Notes: generated by a model not told the origin, from the sequence alone. Shown: positions 6,930-15,924, counted from the stretch's first letter. The stretch is 64,000 bases of DNA from Streptomyces cyanogenus (GCF_017526105.1 NZ_CP071839.1:620001-684000), one strand, 5' to 3'. Translations and numbers: made by a program.

Positions 6930-7817
6930 ATGCGCATCGGACTGCTGGGGACGGGCCCGTGGGCACGGACGGCGTACGCACCCGCCCTCGCCGGGCACAC
7001 CGGCCTGGAGTTCGCCGGGGTGTGGGGCCGTCGGCCGGACGCGGTCACGGCGCTCGCGGAGCAGTACGACGTCGCCGCGTACGCCGACGTGGATGCGCTG
7101 CTGGCGGACGTGGACGCGGTGGCGGTGGCCCTGCCGCCCTCCGTGCAGGCCGAGTTGGCGGTGCGGGCGGCCCGGGCGGGCCGTCATCTGCTGCTGGACA
7201 AACCGCTGGCCCTGTCGGTGGCCGAGGGGCGGGCCGTGGCGGAGGCGGTGGAGCGGGCCGGGGTGGCGTCGGTGGTGTTCTTCACCGCGCGCTTCCAGAA
7301 GGAGCCGGAGGCCTGGATCGAGGAACAGGCCGCCGTCGCGGGCTGGTTCACGGCGCGGGCCCAGTGGCTGGGGGCGGTGTTCACGAGCGACAGCCCGTTC
7401 GCGGCCTCGCCGTGGCGGCGGGAGAAGGGCGCGCTGTGGGACGTCGGCCCGCACGCCCTGTCGGTGCTGCTGCCGGTCCTCGGCGACGTACGGCACGTGG
7501 TGGCGGCGGCGCACGGTCCGGCGGACACCGTGCACCTGGTGCTCGACCACGCCACCGGAGCGTCGAGCACCCTCACGCTGAGCCTGTCGGCCCCGCCGGC
7601 GGCCGCCGGGGCCGACGTGGAACTGCGCGGCGAGGCGGGGCTGACGGTTCTGCCGGGAAGTTCGCAGGGAGCGGTCCCGGCGCTCGCCCGGGCCGCGGAC
7701 GCGCTGGTGCGGGCGGCCCGCACGGGCCGGCCGCACTCGTGCGACGCCGCGTTCGGCCTCCGGGTCACCGAGATCCTGGCCGCGGCGGAGGCCCGCCTGG
7801 TCGGCAGTACGGACTAG
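6930..7817 (+). CDS. Gfo/Idh/MocA-family oxidoreductase
   Basis: 295 residues. RIGLLGTGPWARTAYAPAL is the N-terminal Rossmann dinucleotide motif, LLLDKPLALS the family EKP-type motif with the catalytic-site Lys, followed by the C-terminal alpha/beta domain (WRREKGALWDVGPHALSVL). Members oxidise or reduce sugars, cyclitols and similar polyols with NAD(P). ATG 6930 is chosen because it begins directly at the Rossmann strand and has GGAGAGGGGA upstream. An in-frame GTG at 6867 overlaps the tgmB stop (GTGA) and would add an Arg-rich extension. Same strand and close spacing suggest cotranscription with the RiPP genes; whether it modifies the peptide is inference. Confidence 0.85.
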   Translation: MRIGLLGTGPWARTAYAPALAGHTGLEFAGVWGRRPDAVTALAEQYDVAAYADVDALLADVDAVAVALPPSVQAELAVRAARAGRHLLLDKPLALSVAEGRAVAEAVERAGVASVVFFTARFQKEPEAWIEEQAAVAGWFTARAQWLGAVFTSDSPFAASPWRREKGALWDVGPHALSVLLPVLGDVRHVVAAAHGPADTVHLVLDHATGASSTLTLSLSAPPAAAGADVELRGEAGLTVLPGSSQGAVPALARAADALVRAARTGRPHSCDAAFGLRVTEILAAAEARLVGSTD

Positions 7818-7824
7818 GCGGCCT

Positions 7825-7860
7825 CGGCCGAGGGACGGCGGGCGGGCCGTCCCTCGGCCG
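7825..7860. terminator. bidirectional hairpin between convergent genes
   Basis: Perfect 14-bp stem CGGCCGAGGGACGG (7825-7838) with CCGTCCCTCGGCCG (7847-7860), 8-base loop, between the oxidoreductase and the GNAT gene. It closes the RiPP transcript. Confidence 0.8.
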
Positions 7861-7869
7861 CCGGACGGC

Positions 7870-8778
7870 TCACCCGGCGCCGGCGCCGCCGTCGGCCCAG
7901 CAGGTGACGCGTTCCCGTACGACCGGATAGCCGGCCGTGGCGAAGTGCGCGGCCATCGGGACGTTGCCCTGGTCGGTGGCGGCGGCGATGCACTCGGCGC
8001 CCCGCTCGGCCAGGAAGTGGGTGCACTCGGCGAGCAGGTCGTAGGCGTATCCGTGGCCGCGCCGGTCCGGCACCACGCCGATGAAGCCGACGCACGGCCC
8101 GGACGGGTTGCGCGCCGGGATGTGGATGCCGACCGCCTCGCCCGTGGGGGTGCGGGCGATCTGCCACCACTGCCTGGGCGACGGGAACCAGCGGAAGACG
8201 TCCAGGTCCTCCTGGGCCGCCCGGTCGACGCCGCCACGCTCGACGGCCCGGCGGGCGTGCGCGTCGAGCGTGGCGGAGTTGATGCGGCGCAGGAGGTCGT
8301 AGAACACCGTGTCGTCCGGTTCGGCGGTGAAGACCAGCCGGCCGGGCCGCTCGGGCAGGCCCCGGTCCGGGGTCCAGCGGTACAGGAAGCGCTCCACGAA
8401 GGGGGTGTAGCCGGCCAGGCGGGCGGCGGCGGTGCGGGCCTCGGCCGCGGCCCGCAGACGCGGGTCGTCGCGCCAACCGGCGGGCAGGTCGAGTTCGAGT
8501 TCGCCCGGCTCCCAGGGAGCGGACCGCAGGAGCTCGGCGCCGGCCTCCTCCTCGCCCTCGTCCACGTCGAACCAGTTGATCAGCAGCGGCTCGGCGTCCT
8601 CCGGGCGGCCCCACCAGGCAGCGCGCGCCACGGTGCGCCCGTCGCGCAGGGCGATGCGCTGCCAGTCGGGGCGGTAACGGGTCCGACGGTGCTTCTCACG
8701 GAAGCCGAGCGGGTCGGGCATGGTGTCGAAAAGGTGCGCACTGCTCTCGTCGAGCGTACGGATGACCGGGTCGGTCAA
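7870..8778 (-). CDS. GNAT-family N-acetyltransferase
   Basis: 302 residues. The C-terminal half is the GNAT fold: GIHIPARNPSGPCVGFIG, then VVPDRRGHGYAYDLL, the acetyl-CoA pyrophosphate loop (R-R-G-H-G), then AATDQGNVPMAAHFATAGY. The N-terminal half is a second, degenerate acyltransferase-like module. The acceptor is unknown. The start is TTG: on the coding strand GGAGGAG stands 5 bases upstream and no better ATG/GTG is near. A 19-codon open frame with a strong ribosome site lies just upstream (8824-8883). Confidence 0.8.
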   Translation of the reverse strand: MTDPVIRTLDESSAHLFDTMPDPLGFREKHRRTRYRPDWQRIALRDGRTVARAAWWGRPEDAEPLLINWFDVDEGEEEAGAELLRSAPWEPGELELDLPAGWRDDPRLRAAAEARTAAARLAGYTPFVERFLYRWTPDRGLPERPGRLVFTAEPDDTVFYDLLRRINSATLDAHARRAVERGGVDRAAQEDLDVFRWFPSPRQWWQIARTPTGEAVGIHIPARNPSGPCVGFIGVVPDRRGHGYAYDLLAECTHFLAERGAECIAAATDQGNVPMAAHFATAGYPVVRERVTCWADGGAGAG

Positions 8779-8823
8779 GGGTCTCCTCCGGGATGCGTAC
8801 GGGGTACGGCGCTCCCGGTCGGA

Positions 8824-8883
8824 TCAGACGTGCCCCGCCCGCGGCACGGGCAGGGGGGAGCGCCGGCTGCTGCTGTCGTGCAT
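8824..8883 (-). CDS. possible 19-residue leader peptide upstream of the GNAT gene
   Basis: ATG-initiated frame encoding MHDSSSRRSPLPVPRAGHV, preceded by AAGGAGGTGAGCGTC, one of the best ribosome sites in the window. It stops 45 bases before the TTG of the acetyltransferase. Inside it CGTGCC (8829-8834) can pair with GGCACG (8843-8848). Strong initiation signal plus short frame plus weak downstream start suggests a translated leader that influences the GNAT gene; this is inference. Confidence 0.45.
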   Translation of the reverse strand: MHDSSSRRSPLPVPRAGHV

Positions 8884-9004
8884 GACGCTCACCTCCTTCT
8901 TCCGTCCGGCTCGGACGTGGTGGGCTCAGGCTAGGGGGCGGCCGAGCGGGCGGCCACCGGTTTTCTGCGCGCGGAGCGTTCCGTCGGCGGCGTAGCTTGG
9001 GGAT

Positions 9005-10111
9005 GTGGCATGGGTGCGCGGCTGGTGGTCGCGCGGACGTCCGGAGGATCGCGGCTGGCTGCGGGGCGCGCCACCGCCGTGGTGGGTACGGGTGCTGCCC
9101 GTGCTGCTGCTCGTGGCCGTCGGCTCGGCCACCCTGGCCACCCCTCATGCCCGTGATCTCGGATTCCTGCTGGGCGCCATCCCCCCGCTGGCGGTCCTGT
9201 CGTACGGCCCGCTGGCGACCGGGGTGCTCGGCATGGGTGTGGTCGTGGTGCTGAACCTGCCGGCCACCCATCTGAACCGCCCCGGCGACACCGATCTGCT
9301 CACCATCGTGTTCGTGGCCGCACTGAGTGTGTTCGTGTCCTATGTGCGCAGCCACCGGGACGCCCAGCTGAACACCGAGCGGGCGATCGGCGAGGCGGTG
9401 CAGCGGGCGGTGCTGCCGCCGCTGCCGGAGCGGGTCGGACGGGTCGGCTGCGCCTCCTTCTACCGGGCCGCGCAGGACGGGACGCTGGTCGGCGGGGACT
9501 TCTTCGACGTGCGGCACGGGCCGCACGGGGTGCGCGCGGTGATGGGGGACGTGCAGGGGCACGGACTGTCGGCGGTCGCCACGGTGGTGTCGCTGCTGGG
9601 CGCGTTCCGGGAGGCGGCCCTGGACCAGCCCGACCTGGAGTCGGTGGCGGCCCGGCTGGACCGCCGGCTGGCGGTGGACTCGGCGGACGTACGGCACGCG
9701 GAGCTGTTCGCGACGGCCCTGCTGCTGGAGTTCACCGCCGGTTCGACCGCGATGCGGGTGGTGGCCTGTGGTCATCCGGCGCCGGTGCTGCTGCACGGGG
9801 ACCAGGCCCGGGAGGTGGCCGTCGCACCCGGTCCACCGCTGGGCATCGGACTGCTCGACGTCGACCGGCCCAAGGAGGTCACCGTGCCGCTCGGTCCGGC
9901 CGACCGGATCTTCCTGGCCTCCGACGGCGTGTGGGAGGCGCGGGGCGCCGACGGCACCTTCTATCCGCTGCCGGAGCGGCTGGCCGCCCTGGCCCGCACC
10001 CCGTCCGCCGAGCTGCCCGCCGCGGTGTGGGCGGACCTGCTGCGGCAGCACTACGCGGTCCGCGACGACGCGACCATCCTGGTGCTGGCACCCGAACCAC
10101 CGGCAGGCTGA
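9005..10111 (+). CDS. membrane PP2C (SpoIIE-type) serine phosphatase
   Basis: 368 residues. Three hydrophobic segments between about residues 28 and 110 anchor the protein, then a short helical linker (HRDAQLNTERAIGEAVQRAV) leads to the SpoIIE/PPM phosphatase domain. Metal-binding Asp residues are visible in TLVGGDFFDV, VMGDVQGHGLSAV, LASDGVWEA and RDDATILVL. Such phosphatases dephosphorylate anti-anti-sigma factors or related partners. GTG start lies 7 bases behind TAGCTT (8993-8998), so the message may be leaderless; no Shine-Dalgarno is evident. Ends 18 bp from the convergent Lrp gene. Confidence 0.9.
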   Translation: MAWVRGWWSRGRPEDRGWLRGAPPPWWVRVLPVLLLVAVGSATLATPHARDLGFLLGAIPPLAVLSYGPLATGVLGMGVVVVLNLPATHLNRPGDTDLLTIVFVAALSVFVSYVRSHRDAQLNTERAIGEAVQRAVLPPLPERVGRVGCASFYRAAQDGTLVGGDFFDVRHGPHGVRAVMGDVQGHGLSAVATVVSLLGAFREAALDQPDLESVAARLDRRLAVDSADVRHAELFATALLLEFTAGSTAMRVVACGHPAPVLLHGDQAREVAVAPGPPLGIGLLDVDRPKEVTVPLGPADRIFLASDGVWEARGADGTFYPLPERLAALARTPSAELPAAVWADLLRQHYAVRDDATILVLAPEPPAG

Positions 10112-10129
10112 CCCCGTCCTCCCCGTCGG

Positions 10130-10579
10130 TCAGCCCACGTCCCACAGGAAGCGATGGGTGTGGATGCCGAAGTACGGGAAGGAGCGGATCTCGCGGACGC
10201 CCTCGATGGGGCGGACCACGTCGTTGACGAAGTCGAGCAGCGCCTGCGGGCCGGGAGCGACGACCTCCGCGAAGAGGTCGAAGCCGCCCGAGGTGAGCAC
10301 CGAGTAGACGACCTCGGGGCGCTCGGCGAGGGTGTCGGCGACGGTCCTGGGGTCGCCGTCGACGGCGATGCCGAGCAGGGCCATGGCCTGTCCGCCCATG
10401 GCCATCGGGTCGGTGACGCCGACCACCTGCACCGCCTTGGACTCCAGCAGGCGCTGCAGCCGCTGCCGGGCCGCCGAGGCGGACAGGCCGATCCTGGGCC
10501 CGAGGTCGGCGTAGGCGATACGGCCGTCGGTCTGCAGTTCGCGCAGGATGGCCCGGTCGATGTCGTCCATGTCCTTCAC
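10130..10579 (-). CDS. Lrp/AsnC-family transcriptional regulator
   Basis: 149 residues: N-terminal helix-turn-helix (DDIDRAILRELQTDGRIAYA, then LGPRIGLSASAARQRLQRL) and C-terminal RAM ligand-binding domain (GQAMALLGIAVDGD...VVYSVLTSGGFDLFAEV). Lrp proteins sense amino acids or related metabolites. The gene lies 28 bp downstream of a class III aminotransferase on the same strand, so amino-acid or amine use is the likely theme. GTG 10579 has GGAAGGAG 9 bases upstream; the ATG at 10570 is the alternative. Confidence 0.9.
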   Translation of the reverse strand: MKDMDDIDRAILRELQTDGRIAYADLGPRIGLSASAARQRLQRLLESKAVQVVGVTDPMAMGGQAMALLGIAVDGDPRTVADTLAERPEVVYSVLTSGGFDLFAEVVAPGPQALLDFVNDVVRPIEGVREIRSFPYFGIHTHRFLWDVG

Positions 10580-10607
10580 GTCTCGCGGCTCCTTCCCCGG
10601 CCGGTTC

Positions 10608-11957
10608 TCAGCCGGCCAGTTCGGCGAGCGCGGCGGCGAACACCTCGGTGTGGGTGTCGACGTCCCGCTCGGTGGTGTCCGGGCACATCAACGCCATGTT
10701 GTGGAACGGGGTGAGCAGGATGCCCCGGTTGGCGAGGTAGAGGTGCAGGAAATCCTCCAGCTCCGGGTCGGAGGCCGCCGCGGACTCGGTGCCGGTGCGA
10801 GGGGCCGGGGCGGTGAAGCGGTACTCGGTGCGGGCGCCGAGGCGGCTGACCGACCAGGGCAGCCCGTGCGCCTGGAGGCCGGCCCGGACGCCCGCCTCGA
10901 AGCGCTCGGCGAGGGTGCCCATCCGGGCGAAGGCCTCGTCGGTCAGCACGTGTTCGAGGGTGGCCCGGGTGGCGGCGATGGACAGGGCGTTGCCGGCGAG
11001 GGTGCCGCCGACGCCGCCCATGTCGACGAGGTCCAGGTCGCCGCGGGCCAGCAGCCGCTCGGCGAGTTCGGCGGAGAGCCCGTACGCGCCGGCCGGGATG
11101 CCGCCGCCGATCGCCTTGCCGATGGTGAGCAGGTCGGGTGCCAGGTCCCAGGCGCCGGTGCAGCCGCCGGGGCCGGCGGAGAAGGTGTGCGTCTCGTCGT
11201 TGATGAGCAGGGTGCCGTAGCGCCTGGTCAGTTCGCGCACGCCGGTGAGGTAGCCGGGTTCGGGCAGCACGATGCCGATGTTGGTGAGGGCGGGCTCCAT
11301 CAGTACGGCGGCGACGTCACCGTGGGCCAGCTCCCGCTCCAGCCCGGCGAGGTCGTTGAACTCGGCGACCCTGCTGGTCAGCGTCACGTCGCAGGGCGCG
11401 CCGACATTGCCGGGGCGGGGCGCCCCGGAGCCGCCGGGGGCGGTGACGATGAGCGACTCGTCCACGCTGCCGTGGTAGCAGTAGCTGTTGACCAGGATCT
11501 TCGGCCGGCCGGTGACGGCGCGGGCGAGCCGGATCGCCCAGCGGTTGGCGTCGGTCGCGGTGAGCGAGAAGCTCCAGCGCGCCGGCCCGAACCGGCGGGT
11601 CAGTTCGGCGCCGACCCACTCGGCGTCCTCGGTGGGCAGCATGGCGGTGGCCCCGCCCAGTTCGGCGTACCGGCGGTGGACCGCCTCGGTGACGGGTGCG
11701 GGCGAGTGTCCGGCCATCGCGCCGGTGTCGCCGAGGCAGAAGTCGATGTACGCGTGCCCGTCGACGTCGGTGACGCGGGCGCCGCGGGCCTCGGCCAGGT
11801 AGCGCGGGAAGCCACCGGCCGTCTTGTTCATCCAGGTCATCGGCACCCGGCCGAAGAGGTGTTCGGCGCGTGCGTAGGCCGCCCGGGAGCGCGGGTTGCG
11901 GCGTTCGGCCTCGGCGCTCTCGCGGGCCAGGAGGGCGTGCAGACGCGTGCGGTCCAT
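10608..11957 (-). CDS. class III PLP-dependent aminotransferase
   Basis: 449 residues. Signature elements in order: FCLGDTGAMAGHSP near the N-terminus, YCYHGSVDESLI, ALLINDETHTF with the PLP-ring Asp, and LLTIGKAIGGGIPAGAYG with the Schiff-base Lys. Overall layout is closest to glutamate-1-semialdehyde aminomutase-like and omega-transaminase members, but it is not the haem-pathway enzyme by context. The Lrp gene immediately downstream likely controls it. ATG has GAGGTG 5 bases before it. Confidence 0.88.
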   Translation of the reverse strand: MDRTRLHALLARESAEAERRNPRSRAAYARAEHLFGRVPMTWMNKTAGGFPRYLAEARGARVTDVDGHAYIDFCLGDTGAMAGHSPAPVTEAVHRRYAELGGATAMLPTEDAEWVGAELTRRFGPARWSFSLTATDANRWAIRLARAVTGRPKILVNSYCYHGSVDESLIVTAPGGSGAPRPGNVGAPCDVTLTSRVAEFNDLAGLERELAHGDVAAVLMEPALTNIGIVLPEPGYLTGVRELTRRYGTLLINDETHTFSAGPGGCTGAWDLAPDLLTIGKAIGGGIPAGAYGLSAELAERLLARGDLDLVDMGGVGGTLAGNALSIAATRATLEHVLTDEAFARMGTLAERFEAGVRAGLQAHGLPWSVSRLGARTEYRFTAPAPRTGTESAAASDPELEDFLHLYLANRGILLTPFHNMALMCPDTTERDVDTHTEVFAAALAELAG

Positions 11958-12293
11958 GAAACACCTCGACGAGGATGGTGACGGAATACCGTGAGCCTAC
12001 GACCGAAATCTCGTTCTCTTCAATACTTCACGCTCGATTCGATTGCATGGACAGCGGAATCACGCGCACCACGAAGATGCACCACGGACGGGTGACGCAG
12101 CACCCACCTCAACTGACGAACCCCCGCGCGGAGTTCGAACGTCCCGCCTCAAACGCCACGGTTCGCCACCCCTTCCGCCACGTAGAACCATCCACAACGA
12201 TGCGTATGCCGGGTTGGCGTGCGGAAGCGCAAAGTGCCCGGTCACGGTCGTTCCCTGCGCTCGGCAGGCGAGCGAGGACACCCGGAGCAGTGC
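11958..12293. promoter_or_regulatory. divergent promoter region, aminotransferase / Prim-Pol-like gene
   Basis: 336 bases, clearly less GC-rich than the genes, with AT-rich runs at about 12005-12050 (TCTCGTTCTCTTCAATACTT and the following CTCGATTCGATTGCATGG). Nothing coding is supported. It must hold both promoters and is the expected place for Lrp boxes; I cannot define them by eye. Confidence 0.4.
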
Positions 12294-12761
12294 ATGACGA
12301 ACACGATGTGGATGCGGGGCGTGGAGTGGCTGGCCGCGGCGTCGGCCGACCCGCGCGCCTGCAAATGGGAGTGGGACCACGGCGAGGGCTTCGCACTGCT
12401 GGAGGCGGGCCGCTTCTGGGACGTGCTGAGCGTCCCGGAGCGGCTGGGACTGCTCACCCTGGACCTGCTGTGGCGGCCGGCCCTGCCGGTGCCGGGGCCC
12501 ACGCTGGTGGACACGGCGGCGGGCCGGGTCGGTTTCTTCCTGCCGCCGGACCCGGCGGGCGGCTGGGTGGGCGCCGGACTGCGGTACGCGACCAGGGGCT
12601 CCTGGGTCGCCGTGCCGCCGCCGTACCGGCCCGCCCGTTCCCTGGAGTGGCTCGTGCCGCCCGACGGCGCCGGCACGCTGCATGCGCCCGGCACCCTGGA
12701 GGAGGCGTTGCGGCAGGCCAACGGCACACTGGCGGTGCTCGCGCCGCTGTGCGGGCGGTGA
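12294..12761 (+). CDS. hypothetical protein, possibly of the small Prim-Pol-like family
   Basis: 155 residues, no signal peptide. MRGVEWLAAASADPRACKW, the FWDVLSVPERLGL strand, PTLVDTAAGRVGFFLPP and GSWVAVPPPYRP resemble a family of short Streptomyces proteins annotated from the N-terminal half of bifunctional primase/polymerases. The acidic catalytic residues of a real primase are not obvious, so DNA synthesis activity should not be assumed. ATG 12294 preferred over an upstream GTG because GGAG lies 6 bases before it. Confidence 0.55.
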   Translation: MTNTMWMRGVEWLAAASADPRACKWEWDHGEGFALLEAGRFWDVLSVPERLGLLTLDLLWRPALPVPGPTLVDTAAGRVGFFLPPDPAGGWVGAGLRYATRGSWVAVPPPYRPARSLEWLVPPDGAGTLHAPGTLEEALRQANGTLAVLAPLCGR

Positions 12762-12765
12762 CCGG

Positions 12766-12969
12766 TCAGAGGTGCTCGCGGCGCGCGTGGCGGGCGCGGC
12801 CGGAGAGGGGTGACCAGAGCGCGTCGGGCTCCGCCGGGACGGTCCGCCCCTGCGCCCGCCACTCCGCAAGGAGCTCGGCGTAGATCGGCTCCCGGGCGCG
12901 GTCCACCCGGTGCAGCCCGCGCATCCGGTCCAGGCGCTCCATCCGGTCCATCCAGTCCAAGCGGTTCAT
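12766..12969 (-). CDS. small hypothetical protein
   Basis: 67 residues, very rich in Arg and Asp/Glu. The N-terminus is a repetitive amphipathic stretch (MDRMERLDRMRGLHRVDRA), the C-terminal part reads IYAELLAEWRAQGRTVP then EPDALWSPL, a pattern I associate with small conserved Streptomyces proteins. Codon bias fits a gene. Convergent with the preceding gene, 4 bp apart. Function unknown. Confidence 0.45.
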   Translation of the reverse strand: MNRLDWMDRMERLDRMRGLHRVDRAREPIYAELLAEWRAQGRTVPAEPDALWSPLSGRARHARREHL

Positions 12970-13333
12970 GCCGGGGCAACGTCCGGGGCCCGCCGGCGGT
13001 ACGCCCCGCCGCGCCCGCTCACCAGGTCGGGTGAGGCGATCGCCCGAACGTGGCGTTCCGCCTGTCGGACAAGCATTCCGCTCCGCTCGGGAGCGCGGCG
13101 GACGGGTGTGTCGCGCCGGGGGACCGGCACCTCGGACCCGCCCCCGCCGCAGGCTCCCGGCCCGGGCGGTGTCCGCCGGTCGGCGCGCGGCGGGTGCGTC
13201 CCGCTCCTATGCTGGGAACGTCCTGCCGGAAAGAGCCTGCTCGAAGGGCCTGCCGGATCGGTCCTGCGGGCAAGGCGCGGGCTCCGACGTGCGCCCGGCG
13301 CACGGTCGCCTCCCACGTGCTTGGAGTCAGCCC
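12970..13333. promoter_or_regulatory. intergenic region before the serine hydrolase
   Basis: 364 bases with no supportable gene. TATGCT (13208-13213) is a plausible -10 element about 120 bases before the hydrolase ATG, without a convincing -35. Confidence 0.3.
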
Positions 13334-14575
13334 ATGTCGCCTACGTCCGTACGCCTGTGCCGGGGGGCCGTGGTCGCCGTACTGGCCGGCACGCTGCTCG
13401 CGCCGGTCACGGCAGGGGCGGCACCGGCCGCCGTACCGGACGTGTTCGCCGCCGGCACGCCCGGCCCGTCGCCGTCGGAGCCGGACGTCCGCCCCCTCTC
13501 CCCCGACGTGACGCGCCAACTCGACGCGTCCGTACGGCGGGTGATGCGCGAGGCGAACGTGCCCGGCGTGACCGTCGGCATCTGGACGCCGGGACAGCGC
13601 GGCTACGTCCGTTCGTTCGGCGTCGCCGACAAGGCGACCGGCCGGAGGATGACCCCGGACCTGTACATGCGCATCGGCAGCGAGACGAAGACGTTCACCG
13701 TCACGGCGCTGCTGCAACTGGCGGACCAGGGGAAGGTCGGCCTGGACGACACGATCGACAAGTACGTCGACGGCGTACCCAACGGCCACAAGATCACGTT
13801 GCGCCAGCTGGCCGGCATGCGCAGCGGGCTGTTCAACTACTCCGAGGACGACGACTTCTTCAAGGCGCTCACCTCCGACCCCCGGCGCCCCTTCACCCCG
13901 CAGCAGTTGCTCGCCTACTCCTTCCGGCATCCGGTGCTGTTCCAGCCCGGTGAGAAGTTCGACTACAGCAACACCAACCTGATCCTGCTCGGCCTGGTCG
14001 TGGAGAAGAAGAGCGGTCAGCGGCTCGGGGACTACCTCAAGCAGCACGTCCTCGATCCGGCCGGCATGAAGGACACGGCCCTGCCGAGCGGCAGCCGGTT
14101 CCCCCGCCCGCACGCACAGGGCTACACCGACCAGACGGCGAACGGCGAGGTCGCCGAGACCGCCGGCTGGAACCCGTCCTGGGGCTGGGCGGCCGGGGCG
14201 ATGTACTCCACCCTGGACGATCTGCGCATCTGGGCGCCCACGGTGGCGACCGGTGAACTGCCCGACGGCAAGCGGATGATCAGCCGCGCCATGCAGCGGC
14301 AGCGCCTCGTCACGCCGGCGACCCCGATCCCGGGCGCCGGGTACGGGCTGGGCATCTTCAACGTGCACGGCTGGATCGGCCACAACGGCTCCCTGCCCGG
14401 CTACGAGTCGCTGACCATCTACCTCCCGGCGACGCGGACGACCCTCGTGGTGCTCCTCAACACCGACATCAACCACGACAACGAGGAGCCCAGCACGCTG
14501 TTCGGTCAGGCGATCACCCGGATCATCTCCCCCCGGCACGTCTTCGACCTGCCGGCCGAGCCGGCGGCCAGGTGA
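13334..14575 (+). CDS. secreted serine hydrolase (beta-lactamase / DD-peptidase fold)
   Basis: 413 residues. Signal peptide about 1-29. Class C beta-lactamase-like motifs: RIGSETKTFTVTA (S-x-x-K nucleophile), FDYSNTNLILLG (Y-x-N) and WIGHNGSLPGYES (HNG in place of KTG). Proteins of this type act as D-alanyl-D-alanine carboxypeptidases, D-aminopeptidases or esterases outside the membrane; a true beta-lactamase is less likely. ATG has GGAG 7 bases upstream. Confidence 0.88.
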   Translation: MSPTSVRLCRGAVVAVLAGTLLAPVTAGAAPAAVPDVFAAGTPGPSPSEPDVRPLSPDVTRQLDASVRRVMREANVPGVTVGIWTPGQRGYVRSFGVADKATGRRMTPDLYMRIGSETKTFTVTALLQLADQGKVGLDDTIDKYVDGVPNGHKITLRQLAGMRSGLFNYSEDDDFFKALTSDPRRPFTPQQLLAYSFRHPVLFQPGEKFDYSNTNLILLGLVVEKKSGQRLGDYLKQHVLDPAGMKDTALPSGSRFPRPHAQGYTDQTANGEVAETAGWNPSWGWAAGAMYSTLDDLRIWAPTVATGELPDGKRMISRAMQRQRLVTPATPIPGAGYGLGIFNVHGWIGHNGSLPGYESLTIYLPATRTTLVVLLNTDINHDNEEPSTLFGQAITRIISPRHVFDLPAEPAAR

Positions 14576-14691
14576 GGTGCGGACTCGGCCAGTTTCCCGG
14601 CCACTTGGGGCATCACGGGGTGCGCACGGCCGCTGACGCGGTGTACTGGACGGGGACCGACTCGTGAGAGGCCGACCGTCTGGAGACCGTC

Positions 14692-15924
14692 GTGACCGTC
14701 ACCGACCGAATCGCCCTGGACCCCTTCGGCTCCGACCTCGTGGCTCAGAGCGCCCGTCTGCGCGCTCTCGGCCCCGTCGTCCCCGTGGAGCTGCCCGGCG
14801 GCATCCCCGCCTGGGCGCCCACCGGTTACGACGCCCTCCGGGAGCTGATCCTCGACCCCCGCGTCAGCAAGGACGCGCGTCTGCACTGGCGGCTGTGGCC
14901 GGCTCTGGACCGGCACCCGTCCTGGAGGTGGATGGCGAACTGGGTGGGCGTGGTCAACATGCTCTCCACCTACGGCGCCGACCACACCCGGCTGCGCAAG
15001 CTGGTGGCGCCGAGCTTCACCCACCGGCGCACCGAGGCGATGCGGCCCCGCGTGGCCGCCCTGACGGCCGAGTTGCTGGCCGCGCTGGAGGCCGAGGGGG
15101 CCGACGGTCGCACGGTCGATCTGCGGACCGGGCTCGCCCACCCCCTGCCGATGCGGATCATCTGCGAACTCCTCGGGGTGCCGGAGGAGTTGCGGTCCGA
15201 TGCGGCCCGTCTCATCGCCGACGTCATGGACACCTCCGACCCGAACCCCGAGTTCGCGGCGTCGGTGCACGAGCGGATCGGCACGGTGCTGGGGGCGCTG
15301 ATCGAGCACCGGCGGGCGCGCCCCGGCGACGACATCACGACCGAGCTGATCAGAGTGCGGGACGAGGACGGCGACCGGCTCTCGGACGAGGAGTTGCTGC
15401 ACACGCTGCTGCTGGTGGTCGGCGCCGGGTTCGAGACCACCGTCAACCTCATCGGCAACGCCGTGGTCGCGCTGCTCACCGGCCCGGAGCAGCTGGCGGC
15501 GGTGCGCGCGGGAACGGTCGGCTGGGAGGCGGTGGTCGAGGAGACGCTGCGGGTGCATCCGTCCATCGCCGCGCTGCCGCTGCGGTTCACGGTGGCGGAG
15601 CTGACGGTCGCGGGCGTGACGATACCGGCGGGTGACGCGATCATCACGACGTACGCCGCCGCCGGTCTCGACCCGGGGCACTACGGTCCCGACGCGGCCG
15701 TCTTCGACGCGGCCCGGGCGGCCGAGGACCATCTGGCGTTCGGCATCGGCGTGCACCGCTGCATCGGCGCCCCGCTGGCCCGCCTGGAGGCACTGACCGC
15801 GCTGCCCGCGCTGTTCGCCCGCTTCCCCGCGATGCGGCTGGCCGTACCGGTCGACGAACTGCGCCACGTACCGTCGTTCATCGCCCATGGCTGGCAGGAG
15901 ATTCCGGTACGGCTGGAGGGCTGA
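14692..15924 (+). CDS. cytochrome P450
   Basis: 410 residues, a soluble bacterial P450. The I-helix oxygen-activation motif GAGFETT, the K-helix EETLR, and the haem loop [14 protein letters not shown] with the haem ligand Cys357 are all present. No ferredoxin or reductase gene is adjacent, so electrons must come from elsewhere. Layout resembles macrolide/small-molecule hydroxylases of the CYP107-like group, but substrate cannot be inferred. GTG start with GGAG 6 bases before it; 117 bp after the serine hydrolase. Confidence 0.92.
   Translation: MTVTDRIALDPFGSDLVAQSARLRALGPVVPVELPGGIPAWAPTGYDALRELILDPRVSKDARLHWRLWPALDRHPSWRWMANWVGVVNMLSTYGADHTRLRKLVAPSFTHRRTEAMRPRVAALTAELLAALEAEGADGRTVDLRTGLAHPLPMRIICELLGVPEELRSDAARLIADVMDTSDPNPEFAASVHERIGTVLGALIEHRRARPGDDITTELIRVRDEDGDRLSDEELLHTLLLVVGAGFETTVNLIGNAVVALLTGPEQLAAVRAGTVGWEAVVEETLRVHPSIAALPLRFTVAELTVAGVTIPAGDAIITTYAAAGLDPGHYGPDAAVFDAARAAEDHLAFGIGVHRCIGAPLARLEALTALPALFARFPAMRLAVPVDELRHVPSFIAHGWQEIPVRLEG

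Noticed and set aside
7870..7890. GNAT gene as part of the RiPP cluster
   Set aside because: Opposite strand and separated from it by a strong bidirectional terminator.
12294..12761. Functional DNA primase/polymerase
   Set aside because: Only a faint overall resemblance; catalytic acidic residues and the rest of the protein are missing.
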